From positions 1 to 58,739 of the forward strand of contig NZ_JAGPXY010000034.1 in assembly GCF_018070325.1 (NCBI RefSeq): a stretch of DNA of 58,739 nt. Reading direction: 5' to 3'. The stretch comes from Micromonospora sp. H61. GTDB taxonomy: Bacteria; Actinomycetota; Actinomycetes; Mycobacteriales; Micromonosporaceae. Each line of letters begins with the position of its first letter. Positions within the stretch are counted from its first letter, which is position 1. Shown here in pieces: positions 42,570 to 51,496 of this stretch. A model generated the notes under the pieces. It had not been told where the DNA came from, did no database searches, and saw only the letters and a program-made list of their open reading frames with translations. The position numbers and the translations under genes are program-made.

Positions 42570-43409
42570 TCAGGACAGGAACGTGTCCAGGGCCGCCTCG
42601 ATGGTGCCGGAGTCCGGCGTCGCGTACGCCCTCATGGTGGTCTTGTCGTACGAGATGAAACTCGGGCACCTGTTCGTCGGGGCGGTCACGGTGCCGCCGT
42701 CGCCGATCTTCTCGGCGGTCCTGGCCGCGTAGAAGGTCAGGGTGTAGCGCGACGAGACGTAGTCGACGGTGACCTGCTTCTCCGCCTTGTCCTTGTACTG
42801 ACACTTCTTCGGGGCGCCCTGGCTGCCCTGGTCGAACTTCAGGCAGCCGACCACCGACACCTTCTGGTAGTCCGCGCCCTTGGCGTAGTAGGACTTGTCC
42901 GAGGGGACGTACGTCGACGACCAGGACGTCGGCCGGTCGGGGTTGTTCGAGAACGTGTAGGCCTTGGCGCCGGCCGGGCCGCTGTAGGGCGCCGCGTTCA
43001 GGATCGGGCTGCCCTCGCAGACGTTCGCCAGGTCGCTGGAGTAACGGGCGGTCATCGAGTTGTTGTTCGGTGGATCCGCCTGCCCCGGCGTGGGGACCGT
43101 CCCCGTGCCCGGCTTGCTGCCGGTGCCCGACGTGGGGGTGGAGGACGTGTCCCGGGCGGGCTCGTCGTCATCGTAGGCGAGCAGGATGCCGATCCCCGCG
43201 CCGCAGATGGCGAGTATGACGACCACCGCGCCGGCGACCAGCCCGATGATCAGGCCCTTGTTCGACTTGTCCGGCGCCGGCGCCAGTGGTGTGCCGTAGT
43301 ACGGCTGGGGTGGTGGCTGTCCGTACGGCGGGTAGCCGCCCGGCTGCGGAGCCGGCGGGCCGCTCCAGGGGGTGACGTTCGGGTCGGGCGGAGGGTAACT
43401 GTCGCTCAC
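42570..43409 (-). CDS. Proline-rich, membrane-anchored extracytoplasmic protein
   Basis: A 279-residue protein: Pro/Gly/Tyr-rich cytoplasmic N-terminus (about 1-50), one membrane helix (GLIIGLVAGAVVVILAICGAGIGI), a Thr/Ser/Pro/Gly-rich linker, and an external domain with four Cys (NVCEGSP, VVGCLKF, KKCQYK, NRCPSF) that could form two disulfides. The layout is common in actinobacterial cell-surface proteins of unknown role. GTG start 43409. No partner is evident. Confidence 0.78.
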   Translation of the reverse strand: MSDSYPPPDPNVTPWSGPPAPQPGGYPPYGQPPPQPYYGTPLAPAPDKSNKGLIIGLVAGAVVVILAICGAGIGILLAYDDDEPARDTSSTPTSGTGSKPGTGTVPTPGQADPPNNNSMTARYSSDLANVCEGSPILNAAPYSGPAGAKAYTFSNNPDRPTSWSSTYVPSDKSYYAKGADYQKVSVVGCLKFDQGSQGAPKKCQYKDKAEKQVTVDYVSSRYTLTFYAARTAEKIGDGGTVTAPTNRCPSFISYDKTTMRAYATPDSGTIEAALDTFLS

Positions 43410-43613
43410 TGTGATAAGGCCTATCGCTGTCGTGGTGCCCCCCGCGTGGGAGCCTCGGACAGGGTAGTGAGCGCCGCAAACCGGGATGCCGGCGACATGG
43501 AGCGCAGCAGGGCCTCGATCCTCGGTGACGTCCGGGGAGCCGGTCGAGTGGTTGGCCCGTAAGTCGCCACCGACCTTGTGCTCCTTACCGCAGCCGTGCC
43601 AGGATCGGCGGCG

Positions 43614-44936
43614 ATGAACCACGCCACCACCGCTCACCGCCCCGCCTCGCCTCGGCGGATCGCCGCGCTCGCCCTGCCGGCCCTCGTGGTGCTCGCCGCC
43701 GAGCCGCTGTACGTGCTGGTCGATACCGCAGTGGTCGGTCACCTCGGCCGGGTGCCGCTCGCCGCGCTCGCCGTCGGCGGCACGGTCATGACGCTCACCG
43801 CCTGGGTCGGCACCGTGGTCGCCTACGGCACCACCGGCCGCGCCGCCCGCCGCTTCGGCGCGGGTGATCGGGCCGCTGCGGTCGCCGAGGGCGTCCAGTC
43901 GTCCTGGTTGGCGTTCGGTGTCGGTCTGCTGATCGCTATCGGCATGCAGGTCGGCGGCGGCGCGCTCGCGCGTACCCTCGCCGGTGGTGGTGGCGAGGTC
44001 GCCGACGCCGCCGCCCAGTGGTTGCGGATCGCGGCCCTCGGCGCCCCCGGTCTGCTGCTCGCCGCCGCCGGCAACGGCTGGCTGCGCGGCGTGCAGGACA
44101 CTCGCCGCCCCCTGTACTTCGTGCTCGGCCCCAACCTGCTCTCCGCGCTGCTCTGCCCGCTGCTGGTCTATCCCGGCGGGCTGGGTCTGGTCGGCTCGGC
44201 CGTGGCGAACGTCGTCGCGCAGACGCTCTGCGGGGTGCTCTTCGCCGTCGCCCTGGTCGGTGAGCGGGTGTCGCTGCGACCCCAACCTCGCGTGATCCGC
44301 CAACAACTGGTGCTCAGCCGGGACCTGCTGATCCGTGGGCTGGCGTTCCAGGCCAGCTTCCTGTCCGCGACCGCCGTCGCCGCCCGCTTCGGCGCCGCCG
44401 CCGTGGGTGCCCACCAGATCGCCCTGCAACTCTGGTTCTTCACCGCGCTGGTGCTCGACGCCCTCGCCATCGCCGCGCAGTCCCTGGTCGGGGCCGCGCT
44501 CGGCGCCGGCGACGATGCGGGTGCGCGGGCGCTCGCCCGCCGGGTCGGGCTGCTCGGCGGCGTCTGCGGCGTGGGCTTCGCGCTGCTCGTCGCCGCCGGC
44601 GCGGGCGTGGTGCCGTCGTGGTTCAGCTCCGATGCGGGGGTACGCGAGCAGGCCATGGTGGCCTGGCCGTGGTTCGTCGTCATGCTGCCGCTGGCCGGGG
44701 TGGTGTTCGCCCTCGACGGCGTGCTGATCGGCGCCGGCGACGTGCGTTACCTGCGCAACCTCACCATCGTGGCGGCTCTCGGCGGCTTCCTGCCGGCCAT
44801 CTGGCTGGCGTACGCGCTCGACCTCGGGCTGGGCGGCACCTGGGCCGGGCTCACAGTGTTCGTGGTGATCCGGCTGGTCGCCCTGCTGCTGCGACTGCGC
44901 AACGGCAGGTGGGCGGTGACCGGCGCGGTCCGCTGA
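43614..44936 (+). CDS. MATE family efflux transporter (DinF-like)
   Basis: A 440-residue transporter with 12 predicted helices. LALPALVVLAAEPLYVLVDTAVVGHLG and GWLRGVQDTRRPLYFVL are typical of the DinF branch of MATE exporters, which expel cationic drugs in exchange for H+ or Na+. ATG 43614 lies 8 nt after a CAGGAT hexamer with no Shine-Dalgarno. A MATE gene near truB is common in actinobacteria. Confidence 0.92.
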   Translation: MNHATTAHRPASPRRIAALALPALVVLAAEPLYVLVDTAVVGHLGRVPLAALAVGGTVMTLTAWVGTVVAYGTTGRAARRFGAGDRAAAVAEGVQSSWLAFGVGLLIAIGMQVGGGALARTLAGGGGEVADAAAQWLRIAALGAPGLLLAAAGNGWLRGVQDTRRPLYFVLGPNLLSALLCPLLVYPGGLGLVGSAVANVVAQTLCGVLFAVALVGERVSLRPQPRVIRQQLVLSRDLLIRGLAFQASFLSATAVAARFGAAAVGAHQIALQLWFFTALVLDALAIAAQSLVGAALGAGDDAGARALARRVGLLGGVCGVGFALLVAAGAGVVPSWFSSDAGVREQAMVAWPWFVVMLPLAGVVFALDGVLIGAGDVRYLRNLTIVAALGGFLPAIWLAYALDLGLGGTWAGLTVFVVIRLVALLLRLRNGRWAVTGAVR

Positions 44937-44962
44937 CCGGTCGCCGGGGCCCGCCGGTCAGC
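44932..44962. terminator. Terminator overlapping two stop codons
   Basis: GCTGACCGG (44932-44940) pairs with CCGGTCAGC (44954-44962). The stem contains the TGA of the MATE gene and the stop of the convergent anchored protein, so one hairpin serves both genes. Confidence 0.65.
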
Positions 44963-45956
44963 AGCGCACGGTGGTCGGCGCGGGCGTGCCAAGGTCGAAG
45001 ATGGTGCCCGGGTCACCAGCGGGTATCCGCTTCCCGTGCAGGGCAGCCAACCAGTACTGCTCGCGGACCCAGCCGTCCCGCAGTTGAGCGCAGTCCGCGT
45101 TCCAGGTGATGGCCTCCGCTGAACCGAGCCACAGACCTTTGGAGGACGCCTGCACGTCGTCCGGGTGCGGCACCTGCCAGACCACCCGGTCGCGGAGTGC
45201 CACCACAGCGGCTCCGGCGGGGGCCCGCGGGTCCACGTTGAACGGGTACGCCCACACGAACTCCGTGGAAACCTCCAACAGTCGGATTCCCTTCTCCTCG
45301 GTGGTGGCCCGGTAACTGATCCGGCCGGCGGCTCGCGCGCCGGGCTGCCACTGCGACGGCGACGCCATCCGGGTCGCGTATCGAAGGAAGCTGTTGCTGG
45401 TGAAGTCCGGCCGGAGCCGCTCGCGGGCGTCCGGGGCGAGCAGCGCCAGGAACGGCTCGGGATCACCCATCAACATCGAGGTGTCGAGCCGGCTCTTGAT
45501 CAACGCCTTGCGTACCGACTCCAGTGCGGTCCGCACCTGGGTCGCTGTGAACGGCCCGGTGGCCTTGGCCGCCGGCATCCGCACGCCCTCCTCACCCGGC
45601 GCGAAGGAGGCCGCTGGCGACCCGGCAAACAGGTCGCGTGGCTCGCCGACCCTGCTCACCGGCGGGGTGCGACTCGCCGTGGGGCTCGCCGAGGCGGATG
45701 CGGAGACACCATCGGCAACTCGACCGACCAACACCAGCCCGCCGACGACCATCAGCACGGTCAGCACCAGGCCGAAGCCGAGCAGTAGCGCCCCGTTGTG
45801 CCGGGCCGAGAAGAAGCGGACCCGGTCCCACCCGGTGGGCTGGTGCTCGGTCTGCGGTGCCCGCAGCCAGTCCGGTAGCTGCACCGGGTTGACCTGCGCC
45901 ACCGCGGCGGGCGGCGGTGGTGGGTCGACCGGGTCCGTCGGTGTGGTGCTCTCCAT
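44958..45956 (-). CDS. Membrane-anchored protein with extracytoplasmic domain, unknown
   Basis: A 332-residue protein: Pro-rich cytoplasmic N-terminus, one membrane helix (ALLLGFGLVLTVLMVVGGLVLVG, about 55-77), a Ser/Ala/Thr-rich linker and a globular external domain of about 210 residues. Two Cys near the C-terminus (NADCAQLRDGW and the terminal RC) may pair. No family is recognised. GGAGG lies 4-5 nt before the ATG. It is the second gene of a two-gene operon after the small membrane protein. Confidence 0.78.
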   Translation of the reverse strand: MESTTPTDPVDPPPPPAAVAQVNPVQLPDWLRAPQTEHQPTGWDRVRFFSARHNGALLLGFGLVLTVLMVVGGLVLVGRVADGVSASASASPTASRTPPVSRVGEPRDLFAGSPAASFAPGEEGVRMPAAKATGPFTATQVRTALESVRKALIKSRLDTSMLMGDPEPFLALLAPDARERLRPDFTSNSFLRYATRMASPSQWQPGARAAGRISYRATTEEKGIRLLEVSTEFVWAYPFNVDPRAPAGAAVVALRDRVVWQVPHPDDVQASSKGLWLGSAEAITWNADCAQLRDGWVREQYWLAALHGKRIPAGDPGTIFDLGTPAPTTVRC

Positions 45957-45966
45957 GGTTCCTCCG

Positions 45967-46269
45967 TCAGTATTCGCCGCTGGTGGCCAGCGCGAGCAGG
46001 TAGTAGGTGCCGGTCACCAGGGCGGTCCCGAGGACGACTGCCACGACGAACGACAGCACGGCGACGAGGTGCGGATGCGACTCGCTCCATCTGCTCCGGC
46101 CGCGCCAGTGCCACACCGCCCGGCGGGCGGCCCGGAGCGCCGGCCGGCCCTCGATCAGGTCGTCGACGTAGCGCGCCGGGGTCCGCCGCTTCGGCGTCGG
46201 CTGCCGCATCCACTGCGGTAGGTCGACGCGAGCGCGGTGCTCGTGGCCGGGAGGTCGGTCGGAGGTCAT
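45967..46269 (-). CDS. Small single-pass membrane protein, unknown
   Basis: A 100-residue protein with a long basic N-terminal region (many Arg and Pro) and one C-terminal membrane helix (LVAVLSFVVAVVLGTALVTGTYYLLALA). It lies 10 bp before the anchored protein gene, so the two form an operon and are likely partners. Function is unknown. Confidence 0.7.
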   Translation of the reverse strand: MTSDRPPGHEHRARVDLPQWMRQPTPKRRTPARYVDDLIEGRPALRAARRAVWHWRGRSRWSESHPHLVAVLSFVVAVVLGTALVTGTYYLLALATSGEY

Positions 46270-46471
46270 CGGCGGTCCTGGTCCCTTGGCGACGGCATCG
46301 GGCGGATGATCTTCGCATCCATGACGGTCGGTCGGCTGCCCCACTCGACCTTCCGTCGAAATGGACGCCCCCTCCCGACAGGCCGGCTCAGACCCCGTGA
46401 GTGGAGGCTGCGGTCACGACGGGCCTGCCCACGCACTGCGGGGTGGGTGGCATCTGGCAGGCTTGGCCGAC

Positions 46472-47356
46472 GTGAGCACCGATGGTCTGATCGTGGTCGA
46501 CAAGCCCGGCGGCATGACGTCGCACGACGTGGTGGCGCGCATCCGCCGACTGGCGAAGACCCGACGGGTCGGGCACGGCGGCACCCTCGACCCGATGGCG
46601 ACCGGCGTGCTGGTGATCGGTGTCGGCCGGGCCACCCGGCTGCTGACCTACGTGATCGGCGCGGGCAAGAGCTACACCGGCACCATCCGGCTCGGCCAGA
46701 CCACAGTCACCGACGACGCCGAGGGCGACGTGACCGCCACCGTGCCGGCCGGGCAGGTCACCGACGACGCGATCCGGTCGGCGCTGGTCGGGCTGAGCGG
46801 CGAGGTCGACCAGGTGCCGAGCGCGGTCAGCGCCATCAAGATCGACGGGCAGCGGGCGTACAAGCGGGTCCGCGACGGGGAGAGCGTCGAGCTGCCGGCG
46901 CGGCGGGTCACCATCTCCCGGTTGGAGGTGCTGGCGATCCGTCGCACCGAGCCGGACGTGGTGGACGTGGACGTGGACGTGACCTGCTCCTCCGGCACGT
47001 ACATCCGGGCCATCGCCCGGGACGCCGGCCTGGCGCTCGGCGTCGGCGGGCACCTCACGGCGCTGCGGCGCACCGCTGTGGGTGGCTTCACCCTCGCCGA
47101 GGCGGCGACGCTCGACGAGTTGGAGCAGCGCGCCCCGGACGTGGTGAACCTGCCACTGGACGCGGCGGCCGACCGATTCTTCGCCCGTCGGGAGGCCACG
47201 CCGGACGAGGCCCGGGTGCTCGCCCACGGTGGGCCACTGGACCCGACCGGCCTCACCGGGCCGTACGCCGTCTTCGGGCCGGCCGGCGGCCTGATCGCTA
47301 TCGTCAGCGAACGGGACGGACGGGCCCGCGCGGAGATCGTGCTCGCACCGGCCTGA
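46472..47356 (+). CDS. truB: tRNA pseudouridine(55) synthase TruB
   Basis: A 294-residue enzyme that makes pseudouridine 55 in tRNA. DGLIVVDKPGGMTSHDVV, the catalytic D40 in HGGTLDPMATGVL, the motif KSYTGTIRLGQ, VPSAVSAIKIDGQRAYKRVRDGE and CSSGTYIRAIARDAG are all intact. GTG 46472 lies 8 nt after a CAGGCT hexamer without Shine-Dalgarno. ribF follows after 76 bp. Confidence 0.96.
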   Translation: MSTDGLIVVDKPGGMTSHDVVARIRRLAKTRRVGHGGTLDPMATGVLVIGVGRATRLLTYVIGAGKSYTGTIRLGQTTVTDDAEGDVTATVPAGQVTDDAIRSALVGLSGEVDQVPSAVSAIKIDGQRAYKRVRDGESVELPARRVTISRLEVLAIRRTEPDVVDVDVDVTCSSGTYIRAIARDAGLALGVGGHLTALRRTAVGGFTLAEAATLDELEQRAPDVVNLPLDAAADRFFARREATPDEARVLAHGGPLDPTGLTGPYAVFGPAGGLIAIVSERDGRARAEIVLAPA

Positions 47357-47432
47357 CAGCGCAGCGCAGGTCCGCCGGCCCGCAGCCGGCGGTGTCGACC
47401 CGCCGGCCGCCGGGACAGCCGAGACGAACGGC

Positions 47433-48362
47433 ATGCAGCGGTGGCGGGGCTACGACGCGGCGCCCGGCGGGTGGGGACGCTCGGTGGTCACCATCGGCGT
47501 CTTCGACGGCGTGCACAAGGGGCACCAGGCGACGATCGGGCACACCGTGGCCCGGGCCCGCGAGTTGGGAGTGCGGTCGGTGGTGGTCACCTTCGACCCG
47601 CACCCGGCCGAGGTGGTCCGCCCCGGTTCGCACCCGGCGGTGCTCACCGAGCCGGCCCGTAAGGCCGAGCTGATCGAGGCGCTCGGCGTGGACGTGCTCT
47701 GCGTGGTGCCGTTCACCCCGGAGTTCTCCCGGGTACCGGCCGAGCAGTTCGTGCACGACGTCCTGGTCGAGCACCTGCACGCCGCGTTGGTGGTGGTCGG
47801 CAGCAACTTCCGCTTCGGGCACCGGGCCGCCGGCGACGTGGCGTTGCTGGAACGGCTCGGTCAGACGTTCGGCTTCGGCGTGGAGGGCGGCCCGCTGGTC
47901 GCCGAGGCCGGCACCGTCTTCTCCTCCACCTACATCCGATCCTGCGTGGACGCGGGTGACGTGGGCGCGGCAGCCGCGGCGCTGGGCCGCCCACACCGGG
48001 TGGAGGGCGTCGTGGTCCGCGGCGACCAGCGGGGCCGGGAGCTGGGCTTCCCCACCGCCAACCTGCTCTGCCACCGGTACGCGGCGGTGCCCGCCGACGG
48101 CGTGTACGCGGCCCGGCTGATCCGCCGCGGTCAGCACGAACCGCTGCTGGCGGCGGTGTCGGTCGGCACCAACCCGACCTTCTCCGGCCGGGAGCGGCGG
48201 GTCGAGGCGTACGCGCTGGACTTCTCCGGTGACCTGTACGGCGAGCGGCTGGCCCTGGACTTCGTGGCGCACCTGCGTGGTCAGATCCGGTACGACTCGA
48301 TCGAGCCGCTGATCGCCCAGATGAATCAGGACGTCGAGCGCACCCGGCGCGTACTGGCCTGA
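47433..48362 (+). CDS. ribF: Bifunctional riboflavin kinase/FAD synthetase
   Basis: A 309-residue enzyme making FMN and FAD. The N-terminal adenylyltransferase has VTIGVFDGVHKGHQ, TFDPHPAEVV and FSSTYIRS; the C-terminal flavokinase has GRELGFPTANL and the NPTFSGRERRVEAYALDFSG block. Length is standard. It follows truB as in most actinobacteria. Confidence 0.96.
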   Translation: MQRWRGYDAAPGGWGRSVVTIGVFDGVHKGHQATIGHTVARARELGVRSVVVTFDPHPAEVVRPGSHPAVLTEPARKAELIEALGVDVLCVVPFTPEFSRVPAEQFVHDVLVEHLHAALVVVGSNFRFGHRAAGDVALLERLGQTFGFGVEGGPLVAEAGTVFSSTYIRSCVDAGDVGAAAAALGRPHRVEGVVVRGDQRGRELGFPTANLLCHRYAAVPADGVYAARLIRRGQHEPLLAAVSVGTNPTFSGRERRVEAYALDFSGDLYGERLALDFVAHLRGQIRYDSIEPLIAQMNQDVERTRRVLA

Positions 48363-48423
48363 TCGTGGCGGGGTGACGGGCCGCCACCGAGGCCCTTCGC
48401 CGGGTGTTACCGGCGAGTGCTGG

Positions 48424-48561
48424 TAGTCTTGCCGGGACGTCGGGTGACCGGCGTGGGGCCTCGCGTGCCTGCTCGACGCCGCGGGTGCGAGGTACCGGTC
48501 CGTTCCCGGTCCATCGGGACGACGGACACCCACTTGATCAACCCATCGAAACAGGGAGAAC
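48424..48561 (+). promoter_or_regulatory. rpsO promoter and structured leader
   Basis: TAGTCT (48424-48429) is a plausible -10. The following leader of about 125 nt contains GC-rich stems, such as CCTCGC (near 48461) with GCGAGG (near 48487). S15 commonly represses its own translation through leader structure, so an S15-binding leader is a reasonable inference. A GGGAGA ribosome binding site precedes the ATG. Confidence 0.4.
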
Positions 48562-48831
48562 ATGGCGCTCGATCAGGAAGCCAAGGCCAGCATCCGCGCG
48601 GAGTACGCGACCGCCGAGGGCGACACCGGTTCGCCGGAGGTCCAGGTCGCGGTCCTCACCAAGCGGATCGCCGAGCTGACCGAGCACCTGAAGGTGCACA
48701 AGCACGACCACCACAGCCGCCGTGGGCTGCTGCTGCTGGTCGGCCGGCGCCGTCGGTTGCTCAACTACGTCCAGAAGAAGGACATTGCCCGCTACCGGTC
48801 GCTCATCGAGCGGCTCGGTCTGCGCCGGTGA
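48562..48831 (+). CDS. rpsO: 30S ribosomal protein S15
   Basis: An 89-residue S15, exactly the usual length. AEGDTGSPEVQVAVLTKRIAELTEHL and the HHSRRGLLLLVGRRRRLLNYV block are diagnostic. It binds 16S rRNA in the platform of the 30S subunit. It precedes pnp, the ancestral arrangement. Confidence 0.98.
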   Translation: MALDQEAKASIRAEYATAEGDTGSPEVQVAVLTKRIAELTEHLKVHKHDHHSRRGLLLLVGRRRRLLNYVQKKDIARYRSLIERLGLRR

Positions 48832-48835
48832 CGTG

Positions 48836-48867
48836 ACGGGGGAGTGGCCGGACGGCCGCTCCCCCGT
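48836..48867 (+). terminator. Hairpin between rpsO and pnp
   Basis: ACGGGGGAG (48836-48844) pairs with CTCCCCCGT (48859-48867), and GGCC inside pairs with GGCC. It starts 4 bp after the rpsO stop codon, where E. coli has the rpsO t1 terminator. Confidence 0.75.
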
Positions 48868-49022
48868 ACCGCGTCCCACCTGAGGAAACACGGGCCGCGC
48901 GACCACCCGAGAGGGAGCCGGTCAGCGTACCGGTCTCCGGTAGTGGCCCCCGGGAACCCCGGCATCATGCCGGCCACCCGGGCGCTTCGATCGAAGACCG
49001 GCCGGCTGAGCAGCTCCCCGAT

Positions 49023-49038
49023 GTCGTGGGCCCACGAC
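49023..49038 (+). promoter_or_regulatory. 16-bp perfect palindrome in the pnp leader
   Basis: GTCGTGGGCCCACGAC is a perfect palindrome ending 2 bp before the pnp ribosome binding site (GAAGGAG). Upstream in the same leader are further self-complementary words (CCGGCATCATGCCGG and CTTCGATCGAAG). A role in autoregulation by RNase processing is possible. Confidence 0.5.
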
Positions 49039-49058
49039 GCGAAGGAGCACGACAGCAC

Positions 49059-51449
49059 ATGACCGAGACCAAACTCGGCACCGAATCCCGCACCGCCGTG
49101 ATCGACAACGGGTCCTTCGGCACCCGCGAGATCACCTTCTCCACCGGTCGGCTGGCTCGCCAGGCCGCCGGTTCCGTCATCGCCCAGCTGGGCGAGACGG
49201 TTGTTCTCTCCGCCACGACCGCCGGTAAGCACCCGAAGGAGCAGTTCGACTTCTTCCCGCTGACCGTCGACGTCGAGGAGCGGATGTACGCCGCGGGCCG
49301 CATCCCCGGCTCGTTCTTCCGCCGTGAGGGTCGGCCCAGCGAGGACGCGATCCTCACCTGCCGGCTGATCGACCGGCCGCTGCGCCCGTCCTTCGTCAAG
49401 GGCCTGCGCAACGAGGTCCAGGTCGTCGAGACCATCCTCGCGCTCGACCCGCAGCACCCGTACGACGTCGTGGCGATCAACGCCGCCTCGATGTCGACCA
49501 AGCTCTCCGGCCTGCCGTTCTCCGGCCCGATCGGGGCGACCCGCGTCGCCCACATCGACGGCCAGTGGGTCGCCTTCCCGACCCTGGAGGAGCTGGCTCG
49601 CGCCACCTTCGACATGGTCGTGGCCGGCCGCACGCTCGAGGACGGCGACGTCGCGATCATGATGGTCGAGGCCGAGGCCACCCCGAACGCCGTCGCCCTC
49701 ATCTCGGCCGGTGCCACCGCCCCGACCGAGGAGGTCGTCGCCAGCGGCCTGGAGGCCGCCAAGCCGGCGATCCGTGAGCTGTGCCGCGCGCAGAGCGAGC
49801 TGGCCGAGGTCGCCGCGAAGCCGGTCACCGAGTTCCCGGTCTTCCTGGACTACCAGGACGACGTGTACGACGCCGTCTCCGAGCTGGCCCGCGCCGACGT
49901 GGCCGAGGCGATCACCATCGCCGGCAAGGCCGACCGCGAGGAGGCCCTGGACCGGGTCAAGGCCCGGGTCGCCGAAGAGCTGGGCGCTCGGTTCGAGGGT
50001 CGGGAGAAGGAGCTCAGCGCTGCCTTCCGGTCGCTGACCAAGTCCGAGGTGCGCAACCGCGTGCTGCGCGAGCAGGTCCGCATGGACGGGCGTGGCCCGC
50101 GCGACATCCGTTCGCTGACCGCCGAGGTCGGCGTGCTGCCCCGGGTGCACGGTTCGGCGCTGTTCGAGCGGGGCGAGACCCAGATCCTGGGCGTCACCAC
50201 GCTGAACATGCTCCGCATGGAGCAGATGGTGGACACGCTGTCCCCCGAGAACCGCAAGCGCTACATGCACAACTACAACTTCCCGCCGTACTCGACCGGT
50301 GAGACCGGCCGGGTCGGCTCGCCGAAGCGTCGCGAGATCGGCCACGGCGCCCTCGCCGAGCGCGCGCTGATCCCGGTGCTGCCGTCGCGCGAGGAGTTCC
50401 CGTACGCCATCCGGCAGGTGTCGGAGGCGCTCGGCTCCAACGGCTCCACCTCGATGGGTTCGGTCTGCGCGTCGACGCTGGGCCTGCTCTCCGCGGGTGT
50501 CCCGCTGAAGGCGCCGGTCGCCGGCATCGCGATGGGGCTCATCTCCGACGAGGTGGACGGCAAGACCCAGTACGTGACGCTGACCGACATCCTCGGTGCC
50601 GAGGACGCGTTCGGTGACATGGACTTCAAGGTCGCCGGCACGCCGGAGTTCGTCACCGCGCTCCAGCTCGACACCAAGCTCAACGGCATCCCGTCGGACG
50701 TGCTGGCCGCCGCGTTGCAGCAGGCGAACGAGGCCCGGCAGATCATCCTCGGGGTCATGAAGGCGGCGATCGAGGCTCCGGCCGAGATGTCCGACTACGC
50801 GCCGCGAGTTACCACCGTCAAGATCCCGGTGGACAAGATCGGCATGGTGATCGGCCCGAAGGGGCAGACCATCAACGCGATCCAGGACGAGACCGGCGCC
50901 GAGATCTCCATCGAGGACGACGGCACGATCTACGTCGGCGCCACCAACGGCCCGTCGGCCCAGGCGGCTGTCGACCGGATCAACGGCATCGCCAACCCGA
51001 CGCTGCCGAAGCAGGGCGAGCGGTTCCTCGGCACGGTGGTCAAGACCGCCGCGTTCGGCGCGTTCGTCTCGCTCCTGCCGGGCCGTGACGGCCTGCTGCA
51101 CATCTCCAAGGTGGGCGACGGCAAGCGGGTCGAGCGCGTCGAGGACTTCCTCAACGTCGGTGACCGGGTCGAGGTCGAGATCGCGGACATCGACGCCCGC
51201 GGCAAGATCTACCTCGACAAGGTCCGCCCGGAGGGCACCGAGGCTCCGGCCGCCGGTGAGGCCGCCGCTGGCGACCGGCCGGCTGGTCGGGACCGGGGCG
51301 ACCGGGCTCCGCGTGACCGCGGCGACCGTGAGCGTGGCGGCGACCGTGGCGGTCGTGGCCCGGAGCGCGGCGGCGAGGGCGGCAACGGCGGCGGCGGCGA
51401 GGGTGGCGAGGGCGGCGAGCGTCCGCGCCGTCGGACCCGGCACAGCTGA
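49059..51449 (+). CDS. pnp: Polyribonucleotide nucleotidyltransferase (PNPase)
   Basis: A 796-residue 3'-5' phosphorolytic exoribonuclease. Two RNase PH domains (the second with catalytic blocks VCASTLGLLSAGVPLKAPV and GDMDFKVAGT), a KH domain (GMVIGPKGQTINAIQDETGA, near 590-625) and an S1 domain (about 654-724) are followed by a 70-residue Arg/Gly/Asp-rich tail (about 726-796) with RGDRE-type repeats, which could bind RNA. It is probably translated from a highly structured leader. Confidence 0.97.
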   Translation: MTETKLGTESRTAVIDNGSFGTREITFSTGRLARQAAGSVIAQLGETVVLSATTAGKHPKEQFDFFPLTVDVEERMYAAGRIPGSFFRREGRPSEDAILTCRLIDRPLRPSFVKGLRNEVQVVETILALDPQHPYDVVAINAASMSTKLSGLPFSGPIGATRVAHIDGQWVAFPTLEELARATFDMVVAGRTLEDGDVAIMMVEAEATPNAVALISAGATAPTEEVVASGLEAAKPAIRELCRAQSELAEVAAKPVTEFPVFLDYQDDVYDAVSELARADVAEAITIAGKADREEALDRVKARVAEELGARFEGREKELSAAFRSLTKSEVRNRVLREQVRMDGRGPRDIRSLTAEVGVLPRVHGSALFERGETQILGVTTLNMLRMEQMVDTLSPENRKRYMHNYNFPPYSTGETGRVGSPKRREIGHGALAERALIPVLPSREEFPYAIRQVSEALGSNGSTSMGSVCASTLGLLSAGVPLKAPVAGIAMGLISDEVDGKTQYVTLTDILGAEDAFGDMDFKVAGTPEFVTALQLDTKLNGIPSDVLAAALQQANEARQIILGVMKAAIEAPAEMSDYAPRVTTVKIPVDKIGMVIGPKGQTINAIQDETGAEISIEDDGTIYVGATNGPSAQAAVDRINGIANPTLPKQGERFLGTVVKTAAFGAFVSLLPGRDGLLHISKVGDGKRVERVEDFLNVGDRVEVEIADIDARGKIYLDKVRPEGTEAPAAGEAAAGDRPAGRDRGDRAPRDRGDRERGGDRGGRGPERGGEGGNGGGGEGGEGGERPRRRTRHS

Positions 51450-51496
51450 CCGTCGTACAACGCATCACCCACCCCTCGTCGAACCGGGAGCAAGTC

